A program made the position numbers and the translations under genes. Below the pieces are notes generated by a model. That model had not been told where the DNA came from. It worked only from the letters and a program-made list of their open reading frames with translations, and made no database searches. 64,000 nt of DNA from Streptomyces sp. DG2A-72 (GTDB lineage: Bacteria; Actinomycetota; Actinomycetes; Streptomycetales; Streptomycetaceae): positions 8,952,001 through 9,016,000 of the forward strand of contig NZ_JASTLC010000001.1 in NCBI RefSeq assembly GCF_030499575.1, read 5' to 3'. Every line of letters starts with the position of its first letter. Within the stretch, counting starts at the first letter, position 1. Below, in pieces: positions 31,727 through 39,587 of this stretch.

Positions 31727-33213
31727 AGCTGGATCCAGGTCGTCTTGAGCTCCGTGTACTTCTCCAGGGCGTGTGCGGACTTGTCGCGGCCGTTGCCCGA
31801 CTGCTTCATGCCGCCGAAGGGGACGGTCAGGTCGCCCTCCTCGTAGCAGTTGACCCAGACGGTGCCGGCTCTGAGTGCGCGCGAGACCCGGTGGGCGGTG
31901 GACAGGTCGGAGGTCCACAGGCCGGCGGCCAGACCGTACTCGGTGGCGTTGGCCAGCCGTACGGCCTCGTCGAGGTCGTCGAAGGTGAGCACGGACAGCA
32001 CCGGGCCGAAGATCTCCTCGCGGGCCAGCCGCATCCCCGGGTCCACCCCGTCGAAGACGGTGGGCCGCAGATAGCTGCCGCCGGACTCGGCCAGCGTCCG
32101 GCCACCGCCGGCCCGCAGCCGGGCGCCTTCCTCCAGCCCGGTGCCGATGTGGTCGAGGACGCGCCCGAGGTGGCTCTCGCCCACCATCGCGCCCATCTCG
32201 GTGGCCGGGTCGAGCGGATCACCGACCCGCAGCTCGCCCGCCCGGGCCACGATCGCCTCGGTGACGCGTTCGGCGACCGAGGAGTGCACGAGCAGCCGGG
32301 AGGGGGCGGTGCACATCTCGCCCTGGTTGAAGAAGATGCCCCAGGCCGCGGTGGCGGCGGCCTTCTCCAGGTCGGGGGCGTCCGGGAGGATGATGTTCGG
32401 CGACTTGCCGCCGAGTTCCAGCCAGACGCGCTTGAGGTTGGAGTCCGCCGCGTAGCGCAGGAAGTGGCGGCCGACCGCGGTGGAGCCGGTGAAGGCCAGG
32501 ACGTCCACGTCCGGGTGCAGGCCGAGTGCCCGTCCGGCGACCGGTCCGTCACCGGCGACGACGTTGAGCACGCCGGGCGGCAGCCCTGCCTCGGTGGCGA
32601 TCCGGCCCAGCAGCAGCGCGGACAGCGGGGAGTTCTCCGAAGGCTTGAGCACCACCGTGCAGCCCGCGGCCAGCGCCGGGGCGATCTTCCAACTCGCCAG
32701 TGTCAGCGGGAAGTTCCACGGGACGACCGCCCCGACGACTCCGGCCGGTTCCCGGGTGACCAGGGCGAGCGCTTCCGGTGCGGTGTGCGGCGACTCATCG
32801 GTGAGCTTGTCGGCCAACTGCCCGTACCAGCGGAACGTGTTGATGGCGGCGCGCAGTTCGATGGCGTAGGCGTCGGTGATGGGCTTGCCCATCTCCAGGC
32901 TGACGGCGAGCGCGAGAGTTTCGCGGTACTCCTCCAGCAGGTCGGCGAGGCGCAGCAGGATTCTGCCCCGGTCGGCCGGGGAAAGGCGCGGCCAGGGGCC
33001 GGAATCGAAGGCCCGGCGCGCCGCGGACACCGCCGAGTCCACCTCCCCGGGCCCGGCGTCGGCCACCTGGGCGAGCACCTGGCCGTCACGGGGTGAGACC
33101 ACCGGAAAACTGCGACCGCTCCCGGCTTCCCCGACACCGTCGATGTGGTGGGTCGTCGGCAGCGTCAGCGCCTTGGCCAGGTGCAGCCACTCGTCATGGG
33201 TGCGGTCCGCCAT
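31723..33213 (-). CDS. Aldehyde dehydrogenase (PuuC/BetB-like)
   Basis: 496 residues from ATG 33213 with GGGAGACATCC upstream. ALDH core: VGAVVPWNFPLTLASWKIAPALAAGCTVVLKPSENSPL, Glu in WLELGGKSPNIIL, nucleophile Cys in FNQGEMCTAPSRLLV, and EEIFGPVLSVLTF. Length and the VNCYEEGDLTVPFGGMKQSGNGRDKS ending match gamma-glutamyl-aminobutyraldehyde/aminoaldehyde dehydrogenases. Coupled to the C26 hydrolase gene and headed by operator D 28 bp upstream. Its likely job is oxidation of a gamma-glutamylated aldehyde to the acid, the step before glutamate removal. The true aldehyde is not known. Confidence 0.88.
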   Translation of the reverse strand: MADRTHDEWLHLAKALTLPTTHHIDGVGEAGSGRSFPVVSPRDGQVLAQVADAGPGEVDSAVSAARRAFDSGPWPRLSPADRGRILLRLADLLEEYRETLALAVSLEMGKPITDAYAIELRAAINTFRWYGQLADKLTDESPHTAPEALALVTREPAGVVGAVVPWNFPLTLASWKIAPALAAGCTVVLKPSENSPLSALLLGRIATEAGLPPGVLNVVAGDGPVAGRALGLHPDVDVLAFTGSTAVGRHFLRYAADSNLKRVWLELGGKSPNIILPDAPDLEKAAATAAWGIFFNQGEMCTAPSRLLVHSSVAERVTEAIVARAGELRVGDPLDPATEMGAMVGESHLGRVLDHIGTGLEEGARLRAGGGRTLAESGGSYLRPTVFDGVDPGMRLAREEIFGPVLSVLTFDDLDEAVRLANATEYGLAAGLWTSDLSTAHRVSRALRAGTVWVNCYEEGDLTVPFGGMKQSGNGRDKSAHALEKYTELKTTWIQL

Positions 33214-33240
33214 GGATGTCTCCCGGGGTGCGCGATGCAT

Positions 33241-33262
33241 TACGTTTGAAGCCAAACGATAT
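33241..33262. promoter_or_regulatory. Operator D of the catabolic regulon (ALDH / amidotransferase divergent promoter)
   Basis: TACGTTTG-AAGC-CAAACGATAT has perfect complementary arms ACGTTTG/CAAACG(A) around a 4-base spacer, the best match of the four sites. It lies 28 bp before the ALDH start and 77 bp before the divergent amidotransferase start, so one dimer could control both. Confidence 0.7.
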
Positions 33263-33338
33263 CGCCGGGTCGGCGCTCCCCACAAGAGCCGTCCGCTCCC
33301 GCACCATCGCCGCCGAAAAGCCGAGAAGAGGAGAGCCC

Positions 33339-34043
33339 GTGCGCGCCCTCGTCATACGTCACGACCACGCGTCCCTGTCCGGTCCCATCGGCGACCGTGT
33401 CGCCCAGCTCGGTTACCGGATCGACGAGGTGACGGTCGTCCCCGAGGCCCGTCACCGGACCCCCGCCCTGGACTTCGACTTCCCCGACCCCGCCGGCTAC
33501 GACCTGCTGATCCCGCTCGGCGCCCCCTGGTCGGTCTACGACCGGAGCACGGTCGCCCCGTGGATCGACGGCGAACTGGAGCTGCTGCGCACCGCGCACG
33601 CCTCGGACCTGCCCGTCCTCGGTATCTGCTTCGGCGCCCAGGTCCTGGCGACGGCCCTGGGCGGGAGCGTGGAGCAGGCGCCCCGTCCGGAGATCGGCTG
33701 GATGACCGTCGAGTCCGACGCGCCGGAGCTCATCCCGCCAGGTCCCTGGTTCCAGTGGCACTTCGACCGCTTCGTGACGCCGCCGGGAGCCGTGGAGCTC
33801 GCCCGCAGCGCCGTCGGCCCACAGGCGTTCCGGGCCGGCCGGGCCCTCGGGGTGCAGTTCCACCCCGAACTCACCGAGGAGACGCTACAGCGGTGGCTCG
33901 ACCTTGGCGGACGCCGGCAGGCCAGGGAACACGGCATGGACCCCGATCGACTGCTCGCCGAGACTCGGAGCCTGCAAGAGGAGTCCGTGCGGAGGGCGTA
34001 CGGCATCGTGGACGCGTTTCTGGCACAGGTGGCCCGGAACTGA
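33339..34043 (+). CDS. Class I glutamine amidotransferase (GATase1, GuaA-N-like)
   Basis: 234 residues from GTG 33339 with GAGGAGAG upstream. Triad elements: LGICFGAQVLATALGG (Cys nucleophile) and LGVQFHPELTEE (His-Glu). Early strands RALVIRHDHASLSGPIGDRV resemble stand-alone amidotransferases related to GMP synthase N-domains and to proteins found beside GlnA-like ligases. It is therefore a second glutamyl hydrolase in the locus, distinct from the C26 enzyme. It may act on a different gamma-glutamyl intermediate or recycle glutamine. Divergent from the ALDH over operator D. Confidence 0.82.
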   Translation: MRALVIRHDHASLSGPIGDRVAQLGYRIDEVTVVPEARHRTPALDFDFPDPAGYDLLIPLGAPWSVYDRSTVAPWIDGELELLRTAHASDLPVLGICFGAQVLATALGGSVEQAPRPEIGWMTVESDAPELIPPGPWFQWHFDRFVTPPGAVELARSAVGPQAFRAGRALGVQFHPELTEETLQRWLDLGGRRQAREHGMDPDRLLAETRSLQEESVRRAYGIVDAFLAQVARN

Positions 34044-34549
34044 GAGCGCTGCCCCGGCATCGTGCCGCGATACCGGGACGGCGTCAGCGTCAGCGACGGT
34101 TCCGGCCAGGAACGTCGGCTTGCGCGTGAGGCAGCAGCCGCACTGGTCCGAGGAGGCCGTGGCCGAGCTCGGCCTGGCCGTCCAGGTGTCGGGCCCTCTC
34201 GGAATCCATCGGGTCGGAGCCGTCTTGGTCGGGGAAGCGGTCGGCGGAGCCAGGGCCGGGTGCCCGGGCAGGACAACGGCCGAGCCGGAGCGGATCGCGA
34301 CGGTCGCCTCGTGGCCCCGGTTCGGCTCGGCCGCGGCGATACGGGAGCCGTCATGCCAGTGACACCGATCAAGAGCTTACGGCCGTGCGCGCCCCTGCAC
34401 CGTGCCGCGTGCGGAGTGGGCCAACAGCTTGGTCACCAGCTCGCGCAGGATCAGCCGCTCGACCGGGGCATCCGGCTGGTCAACGCCGGCCTCGAACGCA
34501 GCCCGCCCATGCACAGCCGGGCCCGCCGTCGGGCTCGGCCCCGCGGCGT
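34044..34549. other. Gene-free stretch
   Basis: No supported gene. On the minus strand at about 34377-34520 a short frame (AAFEAGVDQPDAPVERLILRELVTKLL) looks protein-like, perhaps the tail of a lost regulator, but it has no start and no clear family. Confidence 0.4.
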
Positions 34550-36559
34550 TCACTCGCCCCGTGCTCCCACCTGCCGGGTGACCGCGCGCAGCAGAGGACG
34601 GCTCAGTCCGCCTGCCGCCACGATCCCGCCGACCCCGGCGGCGCAGCACACCGCGAGAACGATCAGGCCGCGCGCGTCGAACGACGAGTCGCCGCCGGCC
34701 GGCATCATCGATCCCCCGCACATCAGCCCTGCCGCGACGGCCCCGCCCGCCAGCACCGTCACCGGGATCAGCGTCTCCCGGCTGCGGGCGGCGTCCAGGA
34801 CCCGCAGGGGAGTCCCGGCCAGGTGGAGCAGGGCGTAGGTGCGGCGGCGGTCCAGGACGGAGGAGGCCGCGGTGATCCCGGCCGAGGTGATGGCGACGGC
34901 GAAGGTCACCACGAGCACCACCCGGGTGATGGTGTTGAAGTCCCGGGTGAGCCGTGCCTCGGACCAGTTCACCTCGACGCCGGTGACCGGGTACTGGTCG
35001 GGCATCAGGCCGGTGAGCGCGGTACGGGCACGGTCCAGCTCGGCCGGGCCGCCGGACACGGTGGCGGTGACCTGGCGGCTGTCGTAGGGGGCTTGGGCCA
35101 CGAAGCCGTCGTCCACGCCGACCACGGCGGTCACCCCGGCGGCGTGCAGGCGCTGTTCGGCCAGCGTCCGTACGTGCGTCACCTTGTTGTGCGGGACGGC
35201 GATGGCGAGCTGGTCGGGCCCTCCTCCCCACGTGGGAGCGGCGTCCAGGCTGAGCAGGGCGAAGAACCCGGCGACGAAACCGGCCAGGGTGAGCCCGGAG
35301 ACGATCCGCCAGGCGGCCTTGGGATCGTCGAGCAGCCGGCGCCCGGCCAGCAGCGTCGCGGGGCGCTTGGCCCGGGCGGTGACGACCCTGCCGAGCAGCC
35401 GGACCACCCAGGGCCCGATCACGGCCAGTGCAAGGAAGACCGCGGCGAACGCGGACAGCGCCACGACGTCGTCGCTGCCGTACTTCCTGGTGATCCAGCC
35501 GTACACGGCGACCACGGCCACGAAGACCAGCGCCCGTACGGCGCTCGCTCCCCGGCCGCGCGAGCGGCGGGCCACGCCCAGTGGGCCGACGACCACCTGA
35601 CGGAGACCGGCGAGCGCGCTGACCACGACCAGCGCGACCACCCCGGCCGTCACCGCCAGCAGCGGCGGTGCGCCGATCCACAGGTCGGCTGTGTACCAGG
35701 AGCCGCCCGCGATCGGCAGACTCGCCGCCGCCGGCAGCAGCACCGCGTACCCCACGGCACCGAGCAGTGCCCCGGCCGCCCCGGTGAGCAGTGCCTCGGC
35801 GGCCGTCATCCCGGCGATACGGCCCGGCGTGGCACCGATCAGGCGCAGCGCGGCGAGCCGCTGATCGCGGCGGGAGACCGACAGCCGCGCGGCGGAGGCA
35901 CCCAGCACCAGCAGCGGTACGACGACGAGGATGGTGGCGAGCCGGGCGAGGAGCGTGTACATGTCGCCCACGCCTTCCTTCAGCGGCGTGCCGGTGAAGG
36001 AGGCGACGGGGGTGGGAGAGACGGTGTCGCCGATCCGGCGCGGGTCGGGCGCGCGCTCGGCGGTGACCGCCGGGTCGGTGGAGCGGTGTCCGATCACCGC
36101 GACGAGTTCGTCGGGGTGTGCGAGCGCCGCGCGGCCCAGTGTTCCGGTGGGCGTGCCGGGGACCGGGTGGCGGTCGGCGGGCAGCCGGTCGAGCAGGGCG
36201 CCGAGCGCCGGGGAGACCCACAGCTGGCCGGGGGCGGGGAAGCGGTCGAGGCCGGGCGGGGCGGGAGCGGTGCGCCCGGGCAGCTGCGCCACGTCCACGA
36301 CGGTGACGGGCACTCCTTGGGTGAATGTGGTCCCGACCGCCTCGATGGCCGCCGGGCGGGAGGACTCCACCGGGTTGCGCCAGTCGGTGTGGTCCGAGCG
36401 GTGCTGGAAGCCGAGGTTCATCGCGACGCACAGCAGCAGCAGTGTGGTGGACACGGCAGCCGCCGCGACCGCGAGCCCGGTGGCGAGCAGGCCGGTGCGG
36501 CCGCCGGCCCGGGTGAGCCGCCAGGTCAGCGTCCAGGTGGTGCGGTCCAGTGCCCTCAT
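34550..36559 (-). CDS. ABC transporter permease, FtsX/MacB-like
   Basis: 669 residues from ATG 36559, which overlaps the ATPase stop (ATGA). Two FtsX units: a first cytoplasmic-anchored helix (GLLATGLAVAAAAVSTTLLLLCVAM), a long extracellular segment, three helices (LLARLATILVVVPLLVLGASAARLS, RRDQRLAALRLIGATPGRI with the typical LRLIGAT motif, then LLGAVGYAVLLPA), a middle pair, and a C-terminal repeat with RRTYALLHLAGTP. Such permeases work with a LolD-type ATPase to expel peptides or antibiotics, or for mechanotransmission, not for import. The neighbouring two-component system suggests a bacitracin-resistance-like (Bce-like) envelope stress module. Confidence 0.88.
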   Translation of the reverse strand: MRALDRTTWTLTWRLTRAGGRTGLLATGLAVAAAAVSTTLLLLCVAMNLGFQHRSDHTDWRNPVESSRPAAIEAVGTTFTQGVPVTVVDVAQLPGRTAPAPPGLDRFPAPGQLWVSPALGALLDRLPADRHPVPGTPTGTLGRAALAHPDELVAVIGHRSTDPAVTAERAPDPRRIGDTVSPTPVASFTGTPLKEGVGDMYTLLARLATILVVVPLLVLGASAARLSVSRRDQRLAALRLIGATPGRIAGMTAAEALLTGAAGALLGAVGYAVLLPAAASLPIAGGSWYTADLWIGAPPLLAVTAGVVALVVVSALAGLRQVVVGPLGVARRSRGRGASAVRALVFVAVVAVYGWITRKYGSDDVVALSAFAAVFLALAVIGPWVVRLLGRVVTARAKRPATLLAGRRLLDDPKAAWRIVSGLTLAGFVAGFFALLSLDAAPTWGGGPDQLAIAVPHNKVTHVRTLAEQRLHAAGVTAVVGVDDGFVAQAPYDSRQVTATVSGGPAELDRARTALTGLMPDQYPVTGVEVNWSEARLTRDFNTITRVVLVVTFAVAITSAGITAASSVLDRRRTYALLHLAGTPLRVLDAARSRETLIPVTVLAGGAVAAGLMCGGSMMPAGGDSSFDARGLIVLAVCCAAGVGGIVAAGGLSRPLLRAVTRQVGARGE

Positions 36560-37278
36560 CGCCGGTACCCCGCCTTCGACTCGGCCCCGGCCTCTGCCGC
36601 AGCTCGGTCTCCGGCCAGCCGGCCGTCGCGGACCTCCACCGTGCGATCGCACCAACGGGCCACGTTCGCGTCGTGGGTGACCAGGACCAGGGCGGCGCCC
36701 TGGCCACGGCTGACCTCCGTCAGCAGGTGGATCACTTCCATGCCGGTGGCCTGGTCCAGCGCGCCGGTCGGCTCGTCCGCGAAGATCACCTTCGGACGGC
36801 CGACCAGGGCCCGGGCGATGGCCACCCGCTGCGCCTGACCTCCGGACAGCTGTCCGGGACGCCGACTTTCCAGGCCCTGCAGGCCCAGTGGACCGAACCA
36901 CTGCCGGGCCTGCTCGACGGCTGCCCGGCGCGTCGTGCCGCCGAGCATCAGCGGCAGGGCCACGTTCTCGTCGGCGGGCAGTTCCGGCAGCAGCTGGCCG
37001 GACTGGAAGACGAAGCCGAACGCGGTGCGGCGCAGCTCGCTGCGGGCCGGTTCGCGGAGCTGGTCGACCCGCTTGCCGTCCAGCCGGACTTCACCGGAGT
37101 CGGGTCGTTCGATCCCGGCCAGGCAGTGCAGCAGGGTGGATTTGCCGGAGCCGGACGGGCCCATGACGGCCAGCGACTCGCCGGCCGTCACTTCGATGTC
37201 GACGCCGGCCAGGGCGCGGGCCATGCCGTAGGACTTGAACAGGCCGGTGCCGGTCAGGACGGCGGAGGGGGTGCTCAT
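36556..37278 (-). CDS. ABC transporter ATP-binding protein, LolD/MacB type
   Basis: 240 residues from ATG 37278 with GGGAGACC upstream. Walker A GPSGSGKST near residue 41, Q-loop FQSGQLLPELPADENV, signature LSGGQAQRVAIARAL, Walker B VIFADEPTGALD and switch His VTHD. This is the subfamily that partners FtsX-like permeases, and the permease gene follows with a 4-base overlap. It energises the exporter from the cytoplasmic side. The likely control gene pair lies divergently upstream. Confidence 0.93.
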   Translation of the reverse strand: MSTPSAVLTGTGLFKSYGMARALAGVDIEVTAGESLAVMGPSGSGKSTLLHCLAGIERPDSGEVRLDGKRVDQLREPARSELRRTAFGFVFQSGQLLPELPADENVALPLMLGGTTRRAAVEQARQWFGPLGLQGLESRRPGQLSGGQAQRVAIARALVGRPKVIFADEPTGALDQATGMEVIHLLTEVSRGQGAALVLVTHDANVARWCDRTVEVRDGRLAGDRAAAEAGAESKAGYRR

Positions 37279-37438
37279 CGGGCGGTCTCCCGGGGGGAAG
37301 CGGTGTTCAGCGGGTTCATGCCGTCCACGATCGGGGCGCACGTTTCCGGCGGGCTCGGCCGGACGGCCGGTTGTGGCGGCCGGACATCGGCCATTCGGCC
37401 GAGTCCGCCGGGAATCGCCGCTTCCGTATCCTGCGGGC

Positions 37439-38632
37439 GTGAACTCCAAAACTCCGCTGCTCCGTCGGGCGCTGACCGCCGTCGGCTGGATCATCCTCGG
37501 CCTGATGGGGCTGTTCGACATGTTCGCCAAGGGGGCGCCCGACTACAGCTGGCCGAGCTTGCTGCAGATGGTGTCCGGCTTGCTCGCCTGCATGGCGCTG
37601 CTGTGGCCCGCTCGTCGGCCGAGCGTGCCGGTACGTGCCGTGCTCGTCGCGGGCGGCTCGCTGGTCCTCACGGCCGTGATCGCCACGTGGGCGGGCCCGG
37701 GCGCCCGTACGTTCGGGGCGCTGGAGAGCGTTGCTCTGCTGGTGCTGCTGTCCCGCGCGGTGTGGGCGGTACCGGGCCCGAGGACCGCGGTGGCCGTTTG
37801 TGCCGCACTGAGCGTGGCGGGCGTCGCGATCCCGCAGCGCTTGCTGCCGAACGACATCCGGAACGACGGCCAGGACGCCCTCAGCGGGTCCCTGCTGATG
37901 ACGCTCGCCGTCGGCCTGGCTCTCGCCTGGGGTTCGCGGGTACGACTGATGGAGGAGCGGCGGGCCCGCGACATCGCCGCCGTGCGCCAGCGCCAGCGCC
38001 TGGAACTCGCCCACGACCTGCACGACTTCGTCGCCCACCACGTCACCGGCATCATCGTCCAGGCCAATGCCGCGCTGACCCTTCAGCACACCGCGCCGGA
38101 ACAGGTCGGACCGCTGCTGCAGAACATCACCCGCTCCGGATCGGAGGCACTGGACTCGATGCGCCGTCTGGTGCGGGTCCTGCGCGAGGACGACCACGCG
38201 GGCGTGCGGCCCGGCGAGGTGTGGGCGGAACTCGCCCGCCTGGTTTCCGCGTTCTCCGGAGACGAAGAGGACGCCCAGTTGCACGTGGCGGCGGCGGCCC
38301 GCGAGGTGCGGCTCGCCCCCGAGGTGGAGACGTCCGTGCACCGCGTGGTGCAGGAGGCGTTGACCAACGTGCGCCGGCACGCGCCCGGCGCCGTGGTCGC
38401 CGTACGGATCGATGTGGACGGGAACCGGCTGCGGGTCGAGGCGTACAACACGGCACCGGCCGCGCGCCACCCCGGCCCGGTCGGCGGGCGCGGCGGCTTC
38501 GGGCTGGTCGGCCTGCGGGAACGCGTCGAGGCGGTGGAGGGCACGCTGACCGCCGCCCCCACCGACGACGGCGGCTGGCGGGTGACCGCCGCCTTCCCGG
38601 TGCTGGCCGCTGTGGCAGGATCACCGGCATGA
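37439..38632 (+). CDS. Sensor histidine kinase, NarL-system (HisKA_3) type
   Basis: 397 residues from GTG 37439. Several N-terminal hydrophobic helices (VGWIILGLMGLFDMF, MVSGLLACMALLW, AVLVAGGSLVLTAVIATWAG, and two more) form a membrane sensor with little extracellular part. HisKA_3 with phospho-His in ELAHDLHDFVAHHVTG is followed by HATPase_c (VHRVVQEALTNVRRHA, GGFGLVGLRERV). It probably senses envelope stress or drug through the membrane or the adjacent ABC exporter, which is divergently encoded 160 bp away. It phosphorylates the response regulator that overlaps its stop codon. Confidence 0.9.
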   Translation: MNSKTPLLRRALTAVGWIILGLMGLFDMFAKGAPDYSWPSLLQMVSGLLACMALLWPARRPSVPVRAVLVAGGSLVLTAVIATWAGPGARTFGALESVALLVLLSRAVWAVPGPRTAVAVCAALSVAGVAIPQRLLPNDIRNDGQDALSGSLLMTLAVGLALAWGSRVRLMEERRARDIAAVRQRQRLELAHDLHDFVAHHVTGIIVQANAALTLQHTAPEQVGPLLQNITRSGSEALDSMRRLVRVLREDDHAGVRPGEVWAELARLVSAFSGDEEDAQLHVAAAAREVRLAPEVETSVHRVVQEALTNVRRHAPGAVVAVRIDVDGNRLRVEAYNTAPAARHPGPVGGRGGFGLVGLRERVEAVEGTLTAAPTDDGGWRVTAAFPVLAAVAGSPA

Positions 38633-39288
38633 ACGATGCGGCGATCCGGGTGCTGATCGCGGACGACCAGGAGCTCGTCCGCATGGGTTTCCGGCTGATC
38701 CTCGGTGCCCAGCCCGGTATCGAGGTGGTCGGTGAGGCCGCCGACGGCGCCGCCTGCGTGGAACTCGCCCGCCGGCTGCGGCCGGACGTGTGTCTGGTCG
38801 ACATCCGGATGCCGAAACTGGACGGCCTGGATGTCACCCGGGCGCTGGCGGGCCCCGGAGTCCACGCCCCGATGCGGGTCGTCGTGATCACCACGTTCGA
38901 CCAGGACGACTACGTGCACACCGCGCTGCGCAACGGGGCCTGCGGCTTCCTGCTCAAGGACGCCCCGCCCGGCCTGCTGATCGAGGCGGTGCGGGCCGCC
39001 TCCCGCGGCGACGCGCTGGTTTCCCCCGCCGTCACCGTCCGGCTGCTGAAGGAACTGTCCTCCACGCCGCCCGAGCCGGATGCCGCCTGCCCGCTGACCG
39101 AACGGGAACTCGACGTGGCCCGGCTCGTCGCGGTGGGCCGGACCAACCAGGAGATCTGCGACGAGCTGGTGGTGTCGCTGTCCACCGTCAAGACGCACCT
39201 GGCCAACATCCAGCAGAAGATCGACGCCCGCAACCGGGTCGAGATCGCCGCCTGGGCGTGGGAGTGCGGCATGGTCCGGGAGCGATAG
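38629..39288 (+). CDS. Response regulator, NarL/LuxR family
   Basis: 219 residues; ATG 38629 overlaps the kinase stop (ATGA). Receiver domain with acidic pair in IADDQELVRMGF, phospho-Asp in CLVDIRMPKLDG, conserved Thr in VVITTFDQDDYV and Lys in GFLLKDAPP. C-terminal LuxR helix-turn-helix LTERELDVARLVAVGRTNQEICDELVVSLSTVKTHLANIQQKI. Partner of the upstream kinase and probable activator of the divergent ABC exporter operon. Confidence 0.93.
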   Translation: MNDAAIRVLIADDQELVRMGFRLILGAQPGIEVVGEAADGAACVELARRLRPDVCLVDIRMPKLDGLDVTRALAGPGVHAPMRVVVITTFDQDDYVHTALRNGACGFLLKDAPPGLLIEAVRAASRGDALVSPAVTVRLLKELSSTPPEPDAACPLTERELDVARLVAVGRTNQEICDELVVSLSTVKTHLANIQQKIDARNRVEIAAWAWECGMVRER

Positions 39289-39294
39289 GGGCAG

Positions 39295-39545
39295 CTGAGC
39301 CCGGAACGCCTCCACGATCCCGTTGCGGGACTTGGGTGTCCCGCCGGGCCTTGTGGTCCGGCCGGTCCACCTCCGCCACCGTGACCTCGTTCGAGGAGGA
39401 ACCGCGCGACCTCGGCGCCGTAGGCGCCGGTCCCCTCGACTCCGACGGCGAGGACGTCGCCATGGGACCGGACGACCACGGCCTGGTGGACATCGGTGTG
39501 GGTCTCGGTCCCGCCGATCACCGCCATCTCGTCGGCTCGGGGCAC
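39295..39545 (-). pseudogene. IS110-family transposase, N-terminal remnant
   Basis: Two overlapping minus frames give ADEMAVIGGTETHTDVHQAVVV and LAVGVEGTGAYGAEVARFLLERGH, then in another frame EVDRPDHKARRD. Together these are the RuvC-like DEDD start of IS110 transposases (catalytic Asp/Glu in this region). There is a frameshift after RGH, and everything downstream is missing. Dead remnant between the two-component genes and the esterase. Confidence 0.7.
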
Positions 39546-39587
39546 CGCCCGCCCTGTTGCCCGAGCGGTGCTCCGACAGGTCCCGGG

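Noticed and set aside
20631..34043. The locus as a secondary-metabolite biosynthetic cluster
   Set aside because: No assembly-line, terpene or peptide-maturation enzymes; the ring-cleavage, permease and hydrolase genes argue for catabolism.
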